From: Pelagibius marinus
GTDB taxonomy: Bacteria; Pseudomonadota; Alphaproteobacteria; Kiloniellales; Kiloniellaceae
DNA: 64,000 bases
NCBI RefSeq assembly: GCF_014925385.1
Contig: NZ_JACSDK010000009.1
Location: 310,001 to 374,000 of the forward strand
Direction: 5' to 3'
In this document: positions 27,717 to 35,633 of the stretch, one piece after another
Numbering within the stretch: the first letter of the stretch is position 1
How the letters are laid out: each line of letters begins with the position of its first letter
Position numbers and translations under genes: made by a program
Notes under the pieces: generated by a model
Told to the model about the DNA's origin: nothing
Databases searched by the model: none
Seen by the model: the letters and a program-made list of their open reading frames with translations, nothing else

Positions 27717-28420
27717 TGGACGCGGCTCCAGGCCATCGCGGGATCCTCGCCCACGTAGGCCCGCAGCGCCGCGACGTCCGAGATGGCCGCGTGATTCTGA
27801 TTGACGCAGACCCCGATCTCCTTCAGCCGCGCAAAGGAGCGCGAAAGGCTCTCCGGCTTCATGCCAAGCCGGCCCGCGATCAGCACCTTGTCGTAGGGCA
27901 GCGTGACGGCACAGCCGCCCTCGTCGACCGGGCAGAGATCGAGCAGGAACTCAGCCACCCGCTGGGCGCCGGTATGCGCCTTCAACTGCTCGACCTGGGC
28001 AACCAGGGCATGCAGGTGCCTGAAGGTCGAGGCGAGCATCGCCGTGCAGAGTTCCGGATGCGGTTTCATCAGTCCCAGGATCAGGCCGGCGCTCACCGGC
28101 ATGACGCGGCAGTCGGTGACGGCCTCGGCGCCCACCGGATAGACGTCGTTCTGGAAGGCCGCGGCCTCTCCGAAGCTCTGCCCCTTGGTGAAGACGCCCA
28201 CCACCGCCTCGGCGCCGTTTTGCGAAATGCGGAACAGCTTCACCCAACCTTCCAGCACGATGTAGACGATCTCCGCGGGCTCACCCTGCAGAAAAATCGT
28301 CGTGCCGCGCCCGAAGGTGCGGATCTCGGTCTGGGAAAGGATGGTATCAAGCAACTGGTCCGGGACGCTCGAAAGGAGTATGGACTCCTTGGCGACGCGC
28401 CAATCGTCATTCGGTCGCAT
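27713..28420 (-). CDS. Crp/Fnr-family regulator without N-terminal cysteine cluster (Dnr/Nnr-like)
   Basis: A 235-residue protein with a cyclic-nucleotide-type barrel (EIVYIVLEGWVKLFR, KGQSFGEAAAF), a long dimer helix, and a C-terminal winged helix with KPESLSRSFARL. The Glu-xx-Ser-Arg recognition residues are those of proteins that bind TTGAT/C-N4-ATCAA/GTCAA. The N-terminal cysteines of FNR are absent, as in heme-based NO sensors such as Dnr and NnrR. It is therefore the likely NO-responsive activator of the five FNR/Nnr boxes found here. A one-mismatch box lies at 28476-28489, upstream of its own gene. Confidence 0.85.
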   Translation of the reverse strand: MRPNDDWRVAKESILLSSVPDQLLDTILSQTEIRTFGRGTTIFLQGEPAEIVYIVLEGWVKLFRISQNGAEAVVGVFTKGQSFGEAAAFQNDVYPVGAEAVTDCRVMPVSAGLILGLMKPHPELCTAMLASTFRHLHALVAQVEQLKAHTGAQRVAEFLLDLCPVDEGGCAVTLPYDKVLIAGRLGMKPESLSRSFARLKEIGVCVNQNHAAISDVAALRAYVGEDPAMAWSRVH

Positions 28421-28475
28421 GGCTTATCCCCTTGTGCTTGCGGCAATTGATACCGCTCCCCCCGCACCTCCGGCA

Positions 28476-28489
28476 TTGAGGTGAATCAA
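28476..28489. promoter_or_regulatory. FNR-type box TTGAG-GTGA-ATCAA before the Dnr-like gene
   Basis: This has one change from TTGAT-N4-ATCAA. It is centred about 62 nt upstream of the regulator ATG on the minus strand. It suggests activation by FnrL or autoregulation. Confidence 0.65.
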
Positions 28490-28590
28490 CACCAACTGCT
28501 CGCCCACGGCAAGGTGACAGGCTGAACCGCCTGGAATCGCTGAATTTTCCGCTGGCAGATGAAAAATCCTAGGCCGCGGCAGGGCCCACG

Positions 28591-28998
28591 CTAGGAATGG
28601 GAATGCGGACCCAGGCGGCGGTGAAGCCGCGAGTCGTGGACCCGGAAATGATCGGCGAACCAGGCCTCGAGCGTCGCGACGAGACGGTCGACCGAGGCTT
28701 CCGGCGTGCCGGCCGCGTCGTCCATGAGGTCGCGCAGGGCGTCCAAGAGGCGCTCATGATCGGCCTTGTGCTCGGCCAACGCGTCGTAGCGCGCCTCGCG
28801 CATCTGCCGTTCCTCCAGGGCGAAATGCGCCGAGATGGCGCGCAGAAGATCGCCGAAGCCGCGTTCGACGTCGGCCTCCGGGCGCCGCTCCAGGATCGCG
28901 CCGGCGGTGCGGTTCACCAGATCGATGAGCTGGCGGTGCTCATGATCCACCGCGGGGTCGCCGACGCTGAACTCGGGCTTCCATTCGATCGGAGCCAT
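28591..28998 (-). CDS. Bacteriohemerythrin
   Basis: A 135-residue single-domain hemerythrin. Diiron ligand candidates follow the canonical order: His in AVDHEH (18-21), HFALEE (His58, Glu62), HKADH (His77, His81) and WFADHFRVHD (His117, Asp122). Bacteriohemerythrins bind oxygen and some bind NO. The ATG at 28998 has AGGGAGACC in front; a longer frame to 29019 lacks such a site. It is the last gene of the heme-copper oxidoreductase operon and 17 nt after the hypothetical gene. Confidence 0.88.
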   Translation of the reverse strand: MAPIEWKPEFSVGDPAVDHEHRQLIDLVNRTAGAILERRPEADVERGFGDLLRAISAHFALEERQMREARYDALAEHKADHERLLDALRDLMDDAAGTPEASVDRLVATLEAWFADHFRVHDSRLHRRLGPHSHS

Positions 28999-29015
28999 GA
29001 CGGTCTCCCTTCGGC

Positions 29016-29522
29016 TCACTTGAATACAAAGCCGCCCGATTCCGGGCGAAAATCGATGACGAAGCTCTGCGCCGGGACGAGGGTCACCTGCGTTTCGCCC
29101 ACATAGTCGAAGCCCTGCGTGGCGGGACGGTCGCGCAGGCGCACGGCGATATCGTGGCGGCCCGCCGGCAGAGGAAAGCGCTGGTAGATGCGCGACGGGC
29201 CGCTGCCGGCGATGCCGCGCGCCGGCAGCTCCTCGGCCAGCACCGTCGCGCCGTCGATCTCGATCTCGACGTAGATCGGCGGCCGGCGGCGGTCACAGAC
29301 CTTGGCGATTCGCATGTTCGGCGGCAGCTCGGCCAGCTCTTCCGGCGTTCGCTCGCGGCAGGAGGCGCTGCGGTCGCCGCTGTGCGTAAAGCTGACGCGC
29401 AGCAGCGCCATGTCCGCCGGCAGGCTCTGCCAGCCGGGCGCCGCCGAGAGGTAGGCGACGGCGAGCGACAGCGCCAGCGTGGCCGCGCCGCCCAGGATGA
29501 GATGCCGCAGGCGCCCCTTCAT
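29016..29522 (-). CDS. Membrane-anchored protein of unknown function in the heme-copper operon
   Basis: A 168-residue protein not assigned to a known family. One N-terminal hydrophobic segment (residues about 8-28) would anchor it in the inner membrane with the rest outside. Two cysteines occur in the exported part (SASCRER and KVCDRR). The C-terminal half reads like a beta-rich domain with PPIYVEIEIDGATVLAEE and ending VIDFRPESGGFVFK. Its ATG overlaps the stop of the cytochrome b/ferredoxin gene, so it is translated with that protein. A role in assembly or as an accessory subunit is possible but unproven. Confidence 0.75.
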   Translation of the reverse strand: MKGRLRHLILGGAATLALSLAVAYLSAAPGWQSLPADMALLRVSFTHSGDRSASCRERTPEELAELPPNMRIAKVCDRRRPPIYVEIEIDGATVLAEELPARGIAGSGPSRIYQRFPLPAGRHDIAVRLRDRPATQGFDYVGETQVTLVPAQSFVIDFRPESGGFVFK

Positions 29523-31105
29523 TCGGCGAGCTCCCGTTGGACGGCCGTCGCCTCGCCCTTTGCCAGTTCATCCTGGCTCAGCGGGCGCGCCTTGTCGTAG
29601 GACGGCTGCGCGGCGAGCTGTTCGGCAAAGGCCGCGGTTTCCCGCCGCAGCCGGCCGGTCTCGCTGGGCCCGGCCCAGACCACCAGCAGGCGCTCACGCG
29701 GGACCCGTTCCCGCAGGAAGGGATCGCGCCGGCGCGCCACGCGCTCACGCATCCACTCGCCGCCCAGGCGGTTCCAGCATTCGCGTTCGGCGCAGCCGGC
29801 GATGCAGATGCCGTCGGCGAGGCCGCGGCTGATGATGAAATCGAGCAAGGCCGGCGGCGCCATCGCCACGCAGGGCAGGACGATGCGGCCCGCTTCCGGC
29901 AGGCCGCCGGCGCCATGGCCGCAGGCCAGGGTGAGGACGCGGCCCGGCCCCGACAGTCCGCCCGCGGCGGCGATCACCTGGGTGCGCAGCTCGGCCAGCG
30001 AGTAGGCCGGCAGATCGATGCCCGTGACCAGATCGCCCGAGCGGCGGAACGGCGTCGAGGAAGGACAGGCCCCCATGCAGATGCCGCAGGCGACACAGCG
30101 GTCGGCATTGACCTCGACCTCGTGGGGAAAGGGCGCCCCGTCGCTGCGCGGCACCAGGTTGATCGCGGAGTAGGGACAGTCGGCGACGCAGCGCGCGCAG
30201 CCGTTGCAGTGGTCAAGCGCCACCACCGCCGCCGGCGCCTCTTTGCGGCGGGGAAGCCACGGCAGGCCGATCAACAGCACGCTGAAGACCAGGACGCCGG
30301 TCCAGATGACGCCTGCGGGCAGCAGCTCGATGACCGGGTAGAGACTGAGGAGGAACCAGTCGATGCCGACGCGGGCGGGCACCGTCGCCAGGTCCGCGGG
30401 CGCCTGGGAGGTCGCCGGCATCAGCAGCGACGCGGCGACCAGGGCCACCAGCGTCAGCACGGCAAGGCCGCGCGCCGGCTTGGTGCGCGCCTGGCTGATG
30501 CGCTGGATGTGGATCCACATGGCGAGCAGCAGCAGCAGCGGAATGGCGATGTGCAGGAACACCATCAGCGTGAAGAAGCGGCTGGAGAGGCTTTCCGGCG
30601 TCAGGAAGTTGCGCGCGATGGGTTCGGCGAAGACCGGCAGAGCGTCCAACAGCTCGGTAGTGGTCAAGGCGACGTACTGCGCCAGTTCGTCCCACACCAG
30701 CCAGTAGCCGGTAATGCCCGAGAGGTAGACGAACCACAGCACCGGCACCCCGGTGATCCAGGAAAACCAGCGCCGCCCCCGATAGCGGTCGAAAACCAAC
30801 TCACGCAGCAGGTGGACCAGCATCGCCAGGACCATGAGGTCCGAGGCGTAGCGGTGCAGGCTGCGGGCGAGCCCGGCGTGGAACCAGTGGTCCTCGGTCA
30901 GCCACTGCACCGAGGCATAGGCGTCCACAACGCCGGTGTCGAAGAAGATGAAGAGGTAGATCCCGGTTCCCGCGACGATCCAGAACAGGAACCAGCCCAG
31001 CGGGCCGAGGTTGGCCAGCGGGTTCCAGTCGGGACCGAACAACCGGTCGAGGCCGCGTTCGACCCGGTCGAAGCCGCGACGAAGTACGCTGCGAAGCCCC
31101 ATCAT
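29519..31105 (-). CDS. Cytochrome b / two [4Fe-4S] ferredoxin / MvhD-like fusion protein
   Basis: A 528-residue membrane protein with three parts. Residues about 1-300 resemble the N-terminal half of cytochrome b, with His pairs spaced like bis-heme ligands in LHRYASDLMVLAMLVHLL and FLHIAIPLLLLLAMWIHI. A ferredoxin domain follows with CNGCARCVADCP and CVACGICMGACP. The last 150 residues look like the MvhD/FlpD domain (CGHGAGG, LPCVAMAPPAL, CIAGCAERECW). It could move electrons between quinol and a cytosolic or membrane partner. The start MMGLRS overlaps the SCO stop as ATGA. Its direct partner is unknown. Confidence 0.82.
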   Translation of the reverse strand: MMGLRSVLRRGFDRVERGLDRLFGPDWNPLANLGPLGWFLFWIVAGTGIYLFIFFDTGVVDAYASVQWLTEDHWFHAGLARSLHRYASDLMVLAMLVHLLRELVFDRYRGRRWFSWITGVPVLWFVYLSGITGYWLVWDELAQYVALTTTELLDALPVFAEPIARNFLTPESLSSRFFTLMVFLHIAIPLLLLLAMWIHIQRISQARTKPARGLAVLTLVALVAASLLMPATSQAPADLATVPARVGIDWFLLSLYPVIELLPAGVIWTGVLVFSVLLIGLPWLPRRKEAPAAVVALDHCNGCARCVADCPYSAINLVPRSDGAPFPHEVEVNADRCVACGICMGACPSSTPFRRSGDLVTGIDLPAYSLAELRTQVIAAAGGLSGPGRVLTLACGHGAGGLPEAGRIVLPCVAMAPPALLDFIISRGLADGICIAGCAERECWNRLGGEWMRERVARRRDPFLRERVPRERLLVVWAGPSETGRLRRETAAFAEQLAAQPSYDKARPLSQDELAKGEATAVQRELAE

Positions 31106-31944
31106 TGCATCGCGCGGCTGCGCAAGCTCTTCGCAAGGCGCCGGTTGCCCAGCCACAGGCGCAGGATCACGGTGCCGGTGATCAGCAGCGACAGCCCGCC
31201 GAAGAAGATGCCGAAGAAGATCCCGTAGTCGAAGCGGTAGGCCCCGGTCAGCGGGTTGTAGACCGTGCAGAGGAAGGAGACCCGGTCCCAGAGATCCGCC
31301 GGCGCGAGGGAGCGGGTGACCCTGCCGAGCACCAGGTCCTTCAGCGGTTCCATGAGCACCGGCAGCGGGAAGGTCTCGCCGTAGACCTGACGGTAGACCC
31401 GCCCCTCGGCATCCAGGATCGTGGTCTGGGTCACGTGGTCGAAGCCGCCGGCCGCCGAGCGCAAGCTGAAGCCCAGGTCCGACAGCAGCGCTTCCGTGGT
31501 GTCGGCGTCGGCGCTGGCGAGGAACCAGTTCTCGACGCCGTCCAGGTGGTGGGTGTCGGCGAAGGCGCTGAGCTGCGCCGGGCGGTCCCGCCCGGCGTCG
31601 AAGCCGAAGGTCAGGACCGCGAAGCTCTGTGACCCGAGGGCACGGCGCGCCTCCGCAACGGCGTCGCGCAAATGGTCCGTGGTGATCGGGCAGACCGTGC
31701 TGCAGCTGGTGAAGACCAGCGAGATGACCAGGGGACGGCCGCGCAGCTCGGCCAGGGCCAGGGGCGCGCCGTTCCGGTCGGTCAGTACATGGGCTCCGAC
31801 ACTGCCGCCGATCACGGCCTGACTGCGCTCGTAGGCGACGCGGGCGTCGAGCTGAGGCACGGCCGCAGGCGCGGAGGGCACCGCCGCGAGCAGCAGGACG
31901 CCGCCCAGCGCCGCCGGCAGAAGCCCCCGGTTCAGAACGCCCAT
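31102..31944 (-). CDS. SCO1/SenC family copper chaperone with C-terminal membrane helix
   Basis: A 280-residue protein: a signal peptide, then a thioredoxin-like SCO domain with CSTVC (copper ligands) and the later GFDHVTQT histidine. Past the SCO fold is a C-terminal extension with a hydrophobic helix (GIFFGIFFGGLSLLITGTVI), so the protein is probably anchored at this end. SCO proteins load the CuA centre of oxidase subunit II, and a CuA subunit is encoded three genes upstream. The ATG at 31944 follows GAGGGGG and overlaps the end of the heme O synthase gene by 13 nt. Confidence 0.87.
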   Translation of the reverse strand: MGVLNRGLLPAALGGVLLLAAVPSAPAAVPQLDARVAYERSQAVIGGSVGAHVLTDRNGAPLALAELRGRPLVISLVFTSCSTVCPITTDHLRDAVAEARRALGSQSFAVLTFGFDAGRDRPAQLSAFADTHHLDGVENWFLASADADTTEALLSDLGFSLRSAAGGFDHVTQTTILDAEGRVYRQVYGETFPLPVLMEPLKDLVLGRVTRSLAPADLWDRVSFLCTVYNPLTGAYRFDYGIFFGIFFGGLSLLITGTVILRLWLGNRRLAKSLRSRAMQ

Positions 31945-32813
31945 CGAACCCCCTCGTCCAGGATCACACCCAGAGCGAGCAGGGCAAACTGCAACAGCGA
32001 GGCGCGGAAGGTCGCCATCGCCAGACGCTGGTCGGGCCGGCGCATCAGGCGCCAGCTGGCCCGGAGGAAGGGCAGCCCGCCGGCCGCGGCGAAGAGCCCG
32101 TAGACCGGCCCCATGCCGAACAGCAGCGGCATGAAGGACAGGGCCACCAGCGCCGCCACGTGACTGAAAATGGTCGGGCCCCAGAAGGACGGCTCGGTCA
32201 CGACCGGCAGCATCGGCACCTGGGCATCGCGGTAGTCTTCGCTGCGGGCCGCCGCCAGGCTCCAGAAGTGCGGCGGCGTCCAGAGAAACAGCACCGCCGC
32301 CAGCAGCAGCGGCACGGGCCCGATAAGCGGCTCCGTCGGCGCCGCGGCCGCGGCGGCCCCTGCCAGCACGGCGAAGCTGCCCGCGGCCCCGCCGATCACC
32401 ACGTTCCACACCGTGCGCTTCTTCAGCCACACGGTGTAGACCAGGCCGTAGGTCGCGGCGCCGCAGAACACCAGCACGCTGGCCAGGGCGCCGCCCACCG
32501 AGTAGGCCATGAGCAGCGAGGCGGCCAGCAGCGCCGTGAAGGTGATCGGCCAGATCGCGCCCGCCTTCAACGTTCCCTTGGCGAAGGGGCGGTTGCGGGT
32601 ACGCTTCATCAGGCGGTCGCCGTCGCGCTCGAGGTACTGGTTGAAAGCCCCCGCCGCGCCGGAAGCGCCCAGCACGGCGATGGAAAAGACCAAGGCTTCA
32701 AGCGGCCCCAGCGCCGGGCCTCCGGTGAGGATTCCGACCAGCGCCGCCAGCGCCACGAAGGAGCCGATCCGCAGCTTGAGGATCGAAACCGTCATTCTGA
32801 GCGCAGCGATCAT
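31932..32813 (-). CDS. ctaB: Heme O synthase-like protoheme farnesyltransferase (CtaB/UbiA family)
   Basis: A 293-residue protein with about eight membrane segments. The first prenyl-diphosphate motif is FNQYLERDGDRLMKRT. LKKRTVWNVVIGGAAGSFAVL and LFLWTPPHFWSLA are CtaB blocks. It should convert heme B to heme O. No ctaA (heme A synthase) is present here. The dedicated copy within the operon suggests that the heme-copper enzyme carries a farnesylated heme. It lies 19 nt after subunit I. Confidence 0.9.
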   Translation of the reverse strand: MIAALRMTVSILKLRIGSFVALAALVGILTGGPALGPLEALVFSIAVLGASGAAGAFNQYLERDGDRLMKRTRNRPFAKGTLKAGAIWPITFTALLAASLLMAYSVGGALASVLVFCGAATYGLVYTVWLKKRTVWNVVIGGAAGSFAVLAGAAAAAAPTEPLIGPVPLLLAAVLFLWTPPHFWSLAAARSEDYRDAQVPMLPVVTEPSFWGPTIFSHVAALVALSFMPLLFGMGPVYGLFAAAGGLPFLRASWRLMRRPDQRLAMATFRASLLQFALLALGVILDEGVRWAF

Positions 32814-32832
32814 GGTTAGGCTCTCCCTTGTC

Positions 32833-34563
32833 TCAATGGAACAGCCAGAGCTCGGACAGGTACTTCCAGTTCACGAAGTAGTAGAGCACGAAGGCCGTGA
32901 AGAAGATGCCGACGAGGATGATTGTGCCGGGCAGCTTCAGCGTGCCTTCGCTGCCGTACTGCGACACCGCTTCGCGTCCCTGGTCGTGCAGCGGAAAGAC
33001 CATCTTCGCCCCCGGACGGTCGAGCCGTGGACCGGCGAGGATCGAAGCGACAACCACGACTATGAACATGATCCCGCCCAGGGCGGCCAGAATCGCCGCG
33101 ATACCGTTCAGTCCCATCATGAGGTAGGCGCCCGGCGCGAACTCGAAGGCATGGGCCGCATCCGTCAGCGCAAGGTCCCAGTGACGCCGCGCGACGCCCA
33201 GCGTGCCCGCCCCCATCATGAAGAGCGATATGCCGCCGGCGCCGAAGCCGAAGATATAGGGCTGCCAGCGCGCCACGCCCGGCCAGATGATGTCGCGCTG
33301 AAAGATCAGCGGCACCACGAGGTAGGTCATCGCCATGAAGGCCAGAGTGGTGCCGGCGACCACCGTGCCGTGGAAGTGCCCGGGCACATAGATCGTGTTG
33401 TGCATCAGCACGTTGAGCTGCTCGGTGCCCAGCACGACCCCGGAAATGCCGCCGATGAAGCCGAACATCACCAGCGAGAGGAACATGCCGGCGAAAGCCG
33501 GGTTGCCCCAGGGCGCCTTGGTCAGCCATTCGAAGGCGCCGCGCGTGAAGCCGTTGCGGCGCTGCGCCGCCTCGATCGCGCCGGGCACCGTCAGGCCGTG
33601 GACCATGGACCCCATGACGGCCAGATACATCATGTAGCTGGTGTTGACGATCTTCCAGGTCGAGCTCATGCCCGGCTCGGCCAGCAGGTGGTGGGCGGAG
33701 GCGAGCTGCAGGAAGAGGATGTACATGAGGAAGGCCATGCGGCTGACCTTCTCCGATAGCGGCTTGGCACCGACGACCATGGCCCCGATCGCATACCAGA
33801 TCGCGACATGGGCGGAGACGTTGATCTGCTGCGACGAGTGCCCCATGCCCCACCACACGACCTTGTACATCAGCGAGTCGATCTCGGAGACCAGGCCGAT
33901 CGACCACAGCCAGGTGGGGATCAGGATGATGGCGCCGGAGGCCAGGGTGAAGACCGCGATGATGCCGGCCGTGATCGCGCCGAAGGTGACCAGCGGCACC
34001 GAGCCGTTATAGGTCTGCTCCGCCTTGGCCACCACAAGGGTTCCGAAAAACACCATGACCCCGATCAGCGCCCCGACCGCGAAGATGATCAGCGAGAGAT
34101 AGAACCACTGCGAGGCCATCATCGGCGGGTAGGAGGTGAACATCACCGAGGAGTCGCCGCGCAGGACCGCGTAGTTCGCCATGCCCGCGCCAACGAGCAT
34201 CAGCACGAAGGAAAGCCAGGCGAATCGCGGCGTCGCGAGTCTCGCCCCCAGCACCACGGCGGAGGCGAAATAGAGCACGGCGATCTCGAAGAAGATGATC
34301 CAGAACAGCAGCACGTTGGCGCCGTGGCCGGTCAGGACCAGATAGAACATCTCCGCCGGCAGCAGCTGCACCGCCGGCCAGCGCGTCAGCGCGACCAGCA
34401 GTCCCATCACCCCGCCGAGGGCCAGGAAGACCACCGCCGCCACGGCGTTGACGCGGATCAGCAGCTCGGCGTTGCGTTCGACCCGCAGCCCGGTGAAACG
34501 GCAGGTGCGATAGTTGGCTTCGATGCCCGGGGCCGCGAAGGCGCCTTCTTCAATCGTGGTCAT
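32833..34563 (-). CDS. Heme-copper oxidoreductase subunit I with Gln in place of active-site Tyr; candidate NO reductase
   Basis: A 576-residue protein with about twelve or more membrane helices. All six metal-binding histidines are present: His80 (LTGHG), His242 (GHSSQQ), His291-His292 (SAHHLL), and His396 and His398 (PGHFHGT). PGHFH recalls B-type oxidases. The residue four after His242 is Gln246, whereas oxygen-reducing A and B types have the cross-linked Tyr there and NorB has Glu. No Tyr was seen at the helix-VII position used by cbb3 enzymes. Glu93 lies in a membrane segment. In a denitrification locus without norCB, with an Nnr box upstream, NO reduction is the best inference. Alternative families such as eNOR or sNOR are the likely relatives. 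Confidence 0.88.
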   Translation of the reverse strand: MTTIEEGAFAAPGIEANYRTCRFTGLRVERNAELLIRVNAVAAVVFLALGGVMGLLVALTRWPAVQLLPAEMFYLVLTGHGANVLLFWIIFFEIAVLYFASAVVLGARLATPRFAWLSFVLMLVGAGMANYAVLRGDSSVMFTSYPPMMASQWFYLSLIIFAVGALIGVMVFFGTLVVAKAEQTYNGSVPLVTFGAITAGIIAVFTLASGAIILIPTWLWSIGLVSEIDSLMYKVVWWGMGHSSQQINVSAHVAIWYAIGAMVVGAKPLSEKVSRMAFLMYILFLQLASAHHLLAEPGMSSTWKIVNTSYMMYLAVMGSMVHGLTVPGAIEAAQRRNGFTRGAFEWLTKAPWGNPAFAGMFLSLVMFGFIGGISGVVLGTEQLNVLMHNTIYVPGHFHGTVVAGTTLAFMAMTYLVVPLIFQRDIIWPGVARWQPYIFGFGAGGISLFMMGAGTLGVARRHWDLALTDAAHAFEFAPGAYLMMGLNGIAAILAALGGIMFIVVVVASILAGPRLDRPGAKMVFPLHDQGREAVSQYGSEGTLKLPGTIILVGIFFTAFVLYYFVNWKYLSELWLFH

Positions 34564-34574
34564 GCCCTTACCCC

Positions 34575-35129
34575 TTACTCGACGACGCGGATGCGCCCTG
34601 TCATCGTGTGATGACCGATCCCGCAGAACTCGTTGCAGATGATGCCAAAGACGCCGCTATCGGTCGGCGTCAGGGTCACGACGTGCTCGTAACCCGGATG
34701 GACGGAGATGTTGATGTTGGTCGGCTGCAGGGAGAAGCCGTGCTGCCAGTCCGCCGACGACAGATGAATGCGGTAGCTCTGGCCCTTCTGCAATTCCAGG
34801 ATCGGCCAGAACTCCCACAGCCGCGCCAGGATGTAGACATCGCCACCGGCCGGCGGACGAACGACGGGGACCCCCTCTTCCTCAAGGGGCTCGCCGTCAG
34901 CCCCAATGGCCTGGTACTCCTCGGCGAAGGCCTCGACCTTCTCCACATAGCTCTCCGGCCGGATGCGGTAGGTCTCGGTCGACAGGTTCTGCTCGCCGAT
35001 GAAATGCCAGGCGATCATGAAGAAGAACATGAAGAGGCCCCAGAGGAAGGCGATGATGATCCAGCCCAGCTCGGTGCCGTGGATCGGTTCCTTCCACCAG
35101 AGGCGGTTTGTCGGTGGGGTAACGGCCAT
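34575..35129 (-). CDS. Heme-copper oxidoreductase subunit II with CuA site
   Basis: A 184-residue protein with one membrane helix (residues about 21-42) and a periplasmic cupredoxin domain. The CuA ligands are complete: His130 (DWQHGF), Cys165 and Cys169 (CNEFC), His173 and Met176 (GIGHHTM). Between helix and cupredoxin lies an acidic stretch (about 55-97) longer than in small B-type subunits. It should accept electrons from a cytochrome c, for example the one at 26.7 kb. It starts 27 nt after the small subunit and ends 11 nt before subunit I. Confidence 0.9.
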   Translation of the reverse strand: MAVTPPTNRLWWKEPIHGTELGWIIIAFLWGLFMFFFMIAWHFIGEQNLSTETYRIRPESYVEKVEAFAEEYQAIGADGEPLEEEGVPVVRPPAGGDVYILARLWEFWPILELQKGQSYRIHLSSADWQHGFSLQPTNINISVHPGYEHVVTLTPTDSGVFGIICNEFCGIGHHTMTGRIRVVE

Positions 35130-35156
35130 GATGCTGCCTCGCGATAAGAAGTGCCG

Positions 35157-35339
35157 TCAGTTGGCAACGGGAACGGAAGCCACCTCCATCACGCCCCAGA
35201 CAATGTAGAGGACGGCAGGGATCGTGACGCCGAGGAAGAGCAGAAGGAAGGGGTTGTCCAGAACGCGTTGCATGACGGGCACCGGCTCCTGTTTCGCCGC
35301 TTCGCCGCCGCCCGCTTCAGGTGTGTTGCTGTCGCTCAT
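35157..35339 (-). CDS. Small single-helix subunit of the heme-copper oxidoreductase
   Basis: A 60-residue protein with a hydrophilic N-terminal half and one membrane helix (LLLFLGVTIPAVLYIVWGVM). The position before subunit II and the topology recall the small IIa-type subunits of B-type oxidases, but the sequence itself was not recognised. GGGGG lies six bases before the ATG at 35339; an ATG two codons earlier is too close to that box. It is the first gene of the eight-gene operon. Confidence 0.72.
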   Translation of the reverse strand: MSDSNTPEAGGGEAAKQEPVPVMQRVLDNPFLLLFLGVTIPAVLYIVWGVMEVASVPVAN

Positions 35340-35633
35340 TCTCATCCCCCTCAGGATCAATGGCGGAGACAGGCCGCACCCTCCGGCTAACCGGTCGCCA
35401 CGCGCCAGGCGCGCATCGCCGCGGCTGTGCCCGCGTCGGCGGGTGTCACGAAGGGCGCCTGCAAGAATTCGACATCCGATTCCAGCCGCCTCTCCATTCA
35501 GGCAGGTTTCGACGGCTTGTAATTGACTTTGGTCAAGCACAGGAATCGGAAGGCGAAAGCCTTTCAGATCCGACTGCCCGGCTGGCTTCGCAGAGAGGTG
35601 ACGCGCCCGGAGGATCCGGACGCCGAGGGACGA
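35340..35633. other. Promoter region of the heme-copper operon and putA 3' flank
   Basis: This stretch separates the putA stop from the small-subunit gene on the same strand. It holds a perfect Nnr box at 35523-35536. No clear terminator for putA and no credible small gene were seen; the open frame reaching 35540 lacks a ribosome-binding site and coding character. Confidence 0.5.
35523..35536. promoter_or_regulatory. Perfect FNR/Nnr box TTGAC-TTTG-GTCAA upstream of the heme-copper operon
   Basis: Both arms are complete and nearly identical to the boxes at nirS/nirI and nirX. It lies about 190 nt upstream of the first start codon. That implies a leader of roughly 150 nt if the activator binds at the usual -41 position. 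Confidence 0.8.

Noticed and set aside
35157-35540. Extension of the small oxidoreductase subunit to 127 residues
   Set aside because: The extra N-terminal part overlaps the Nnr box and has no ribosome-binding site; GGGGG lies at the right distance from the ATG at 35339.
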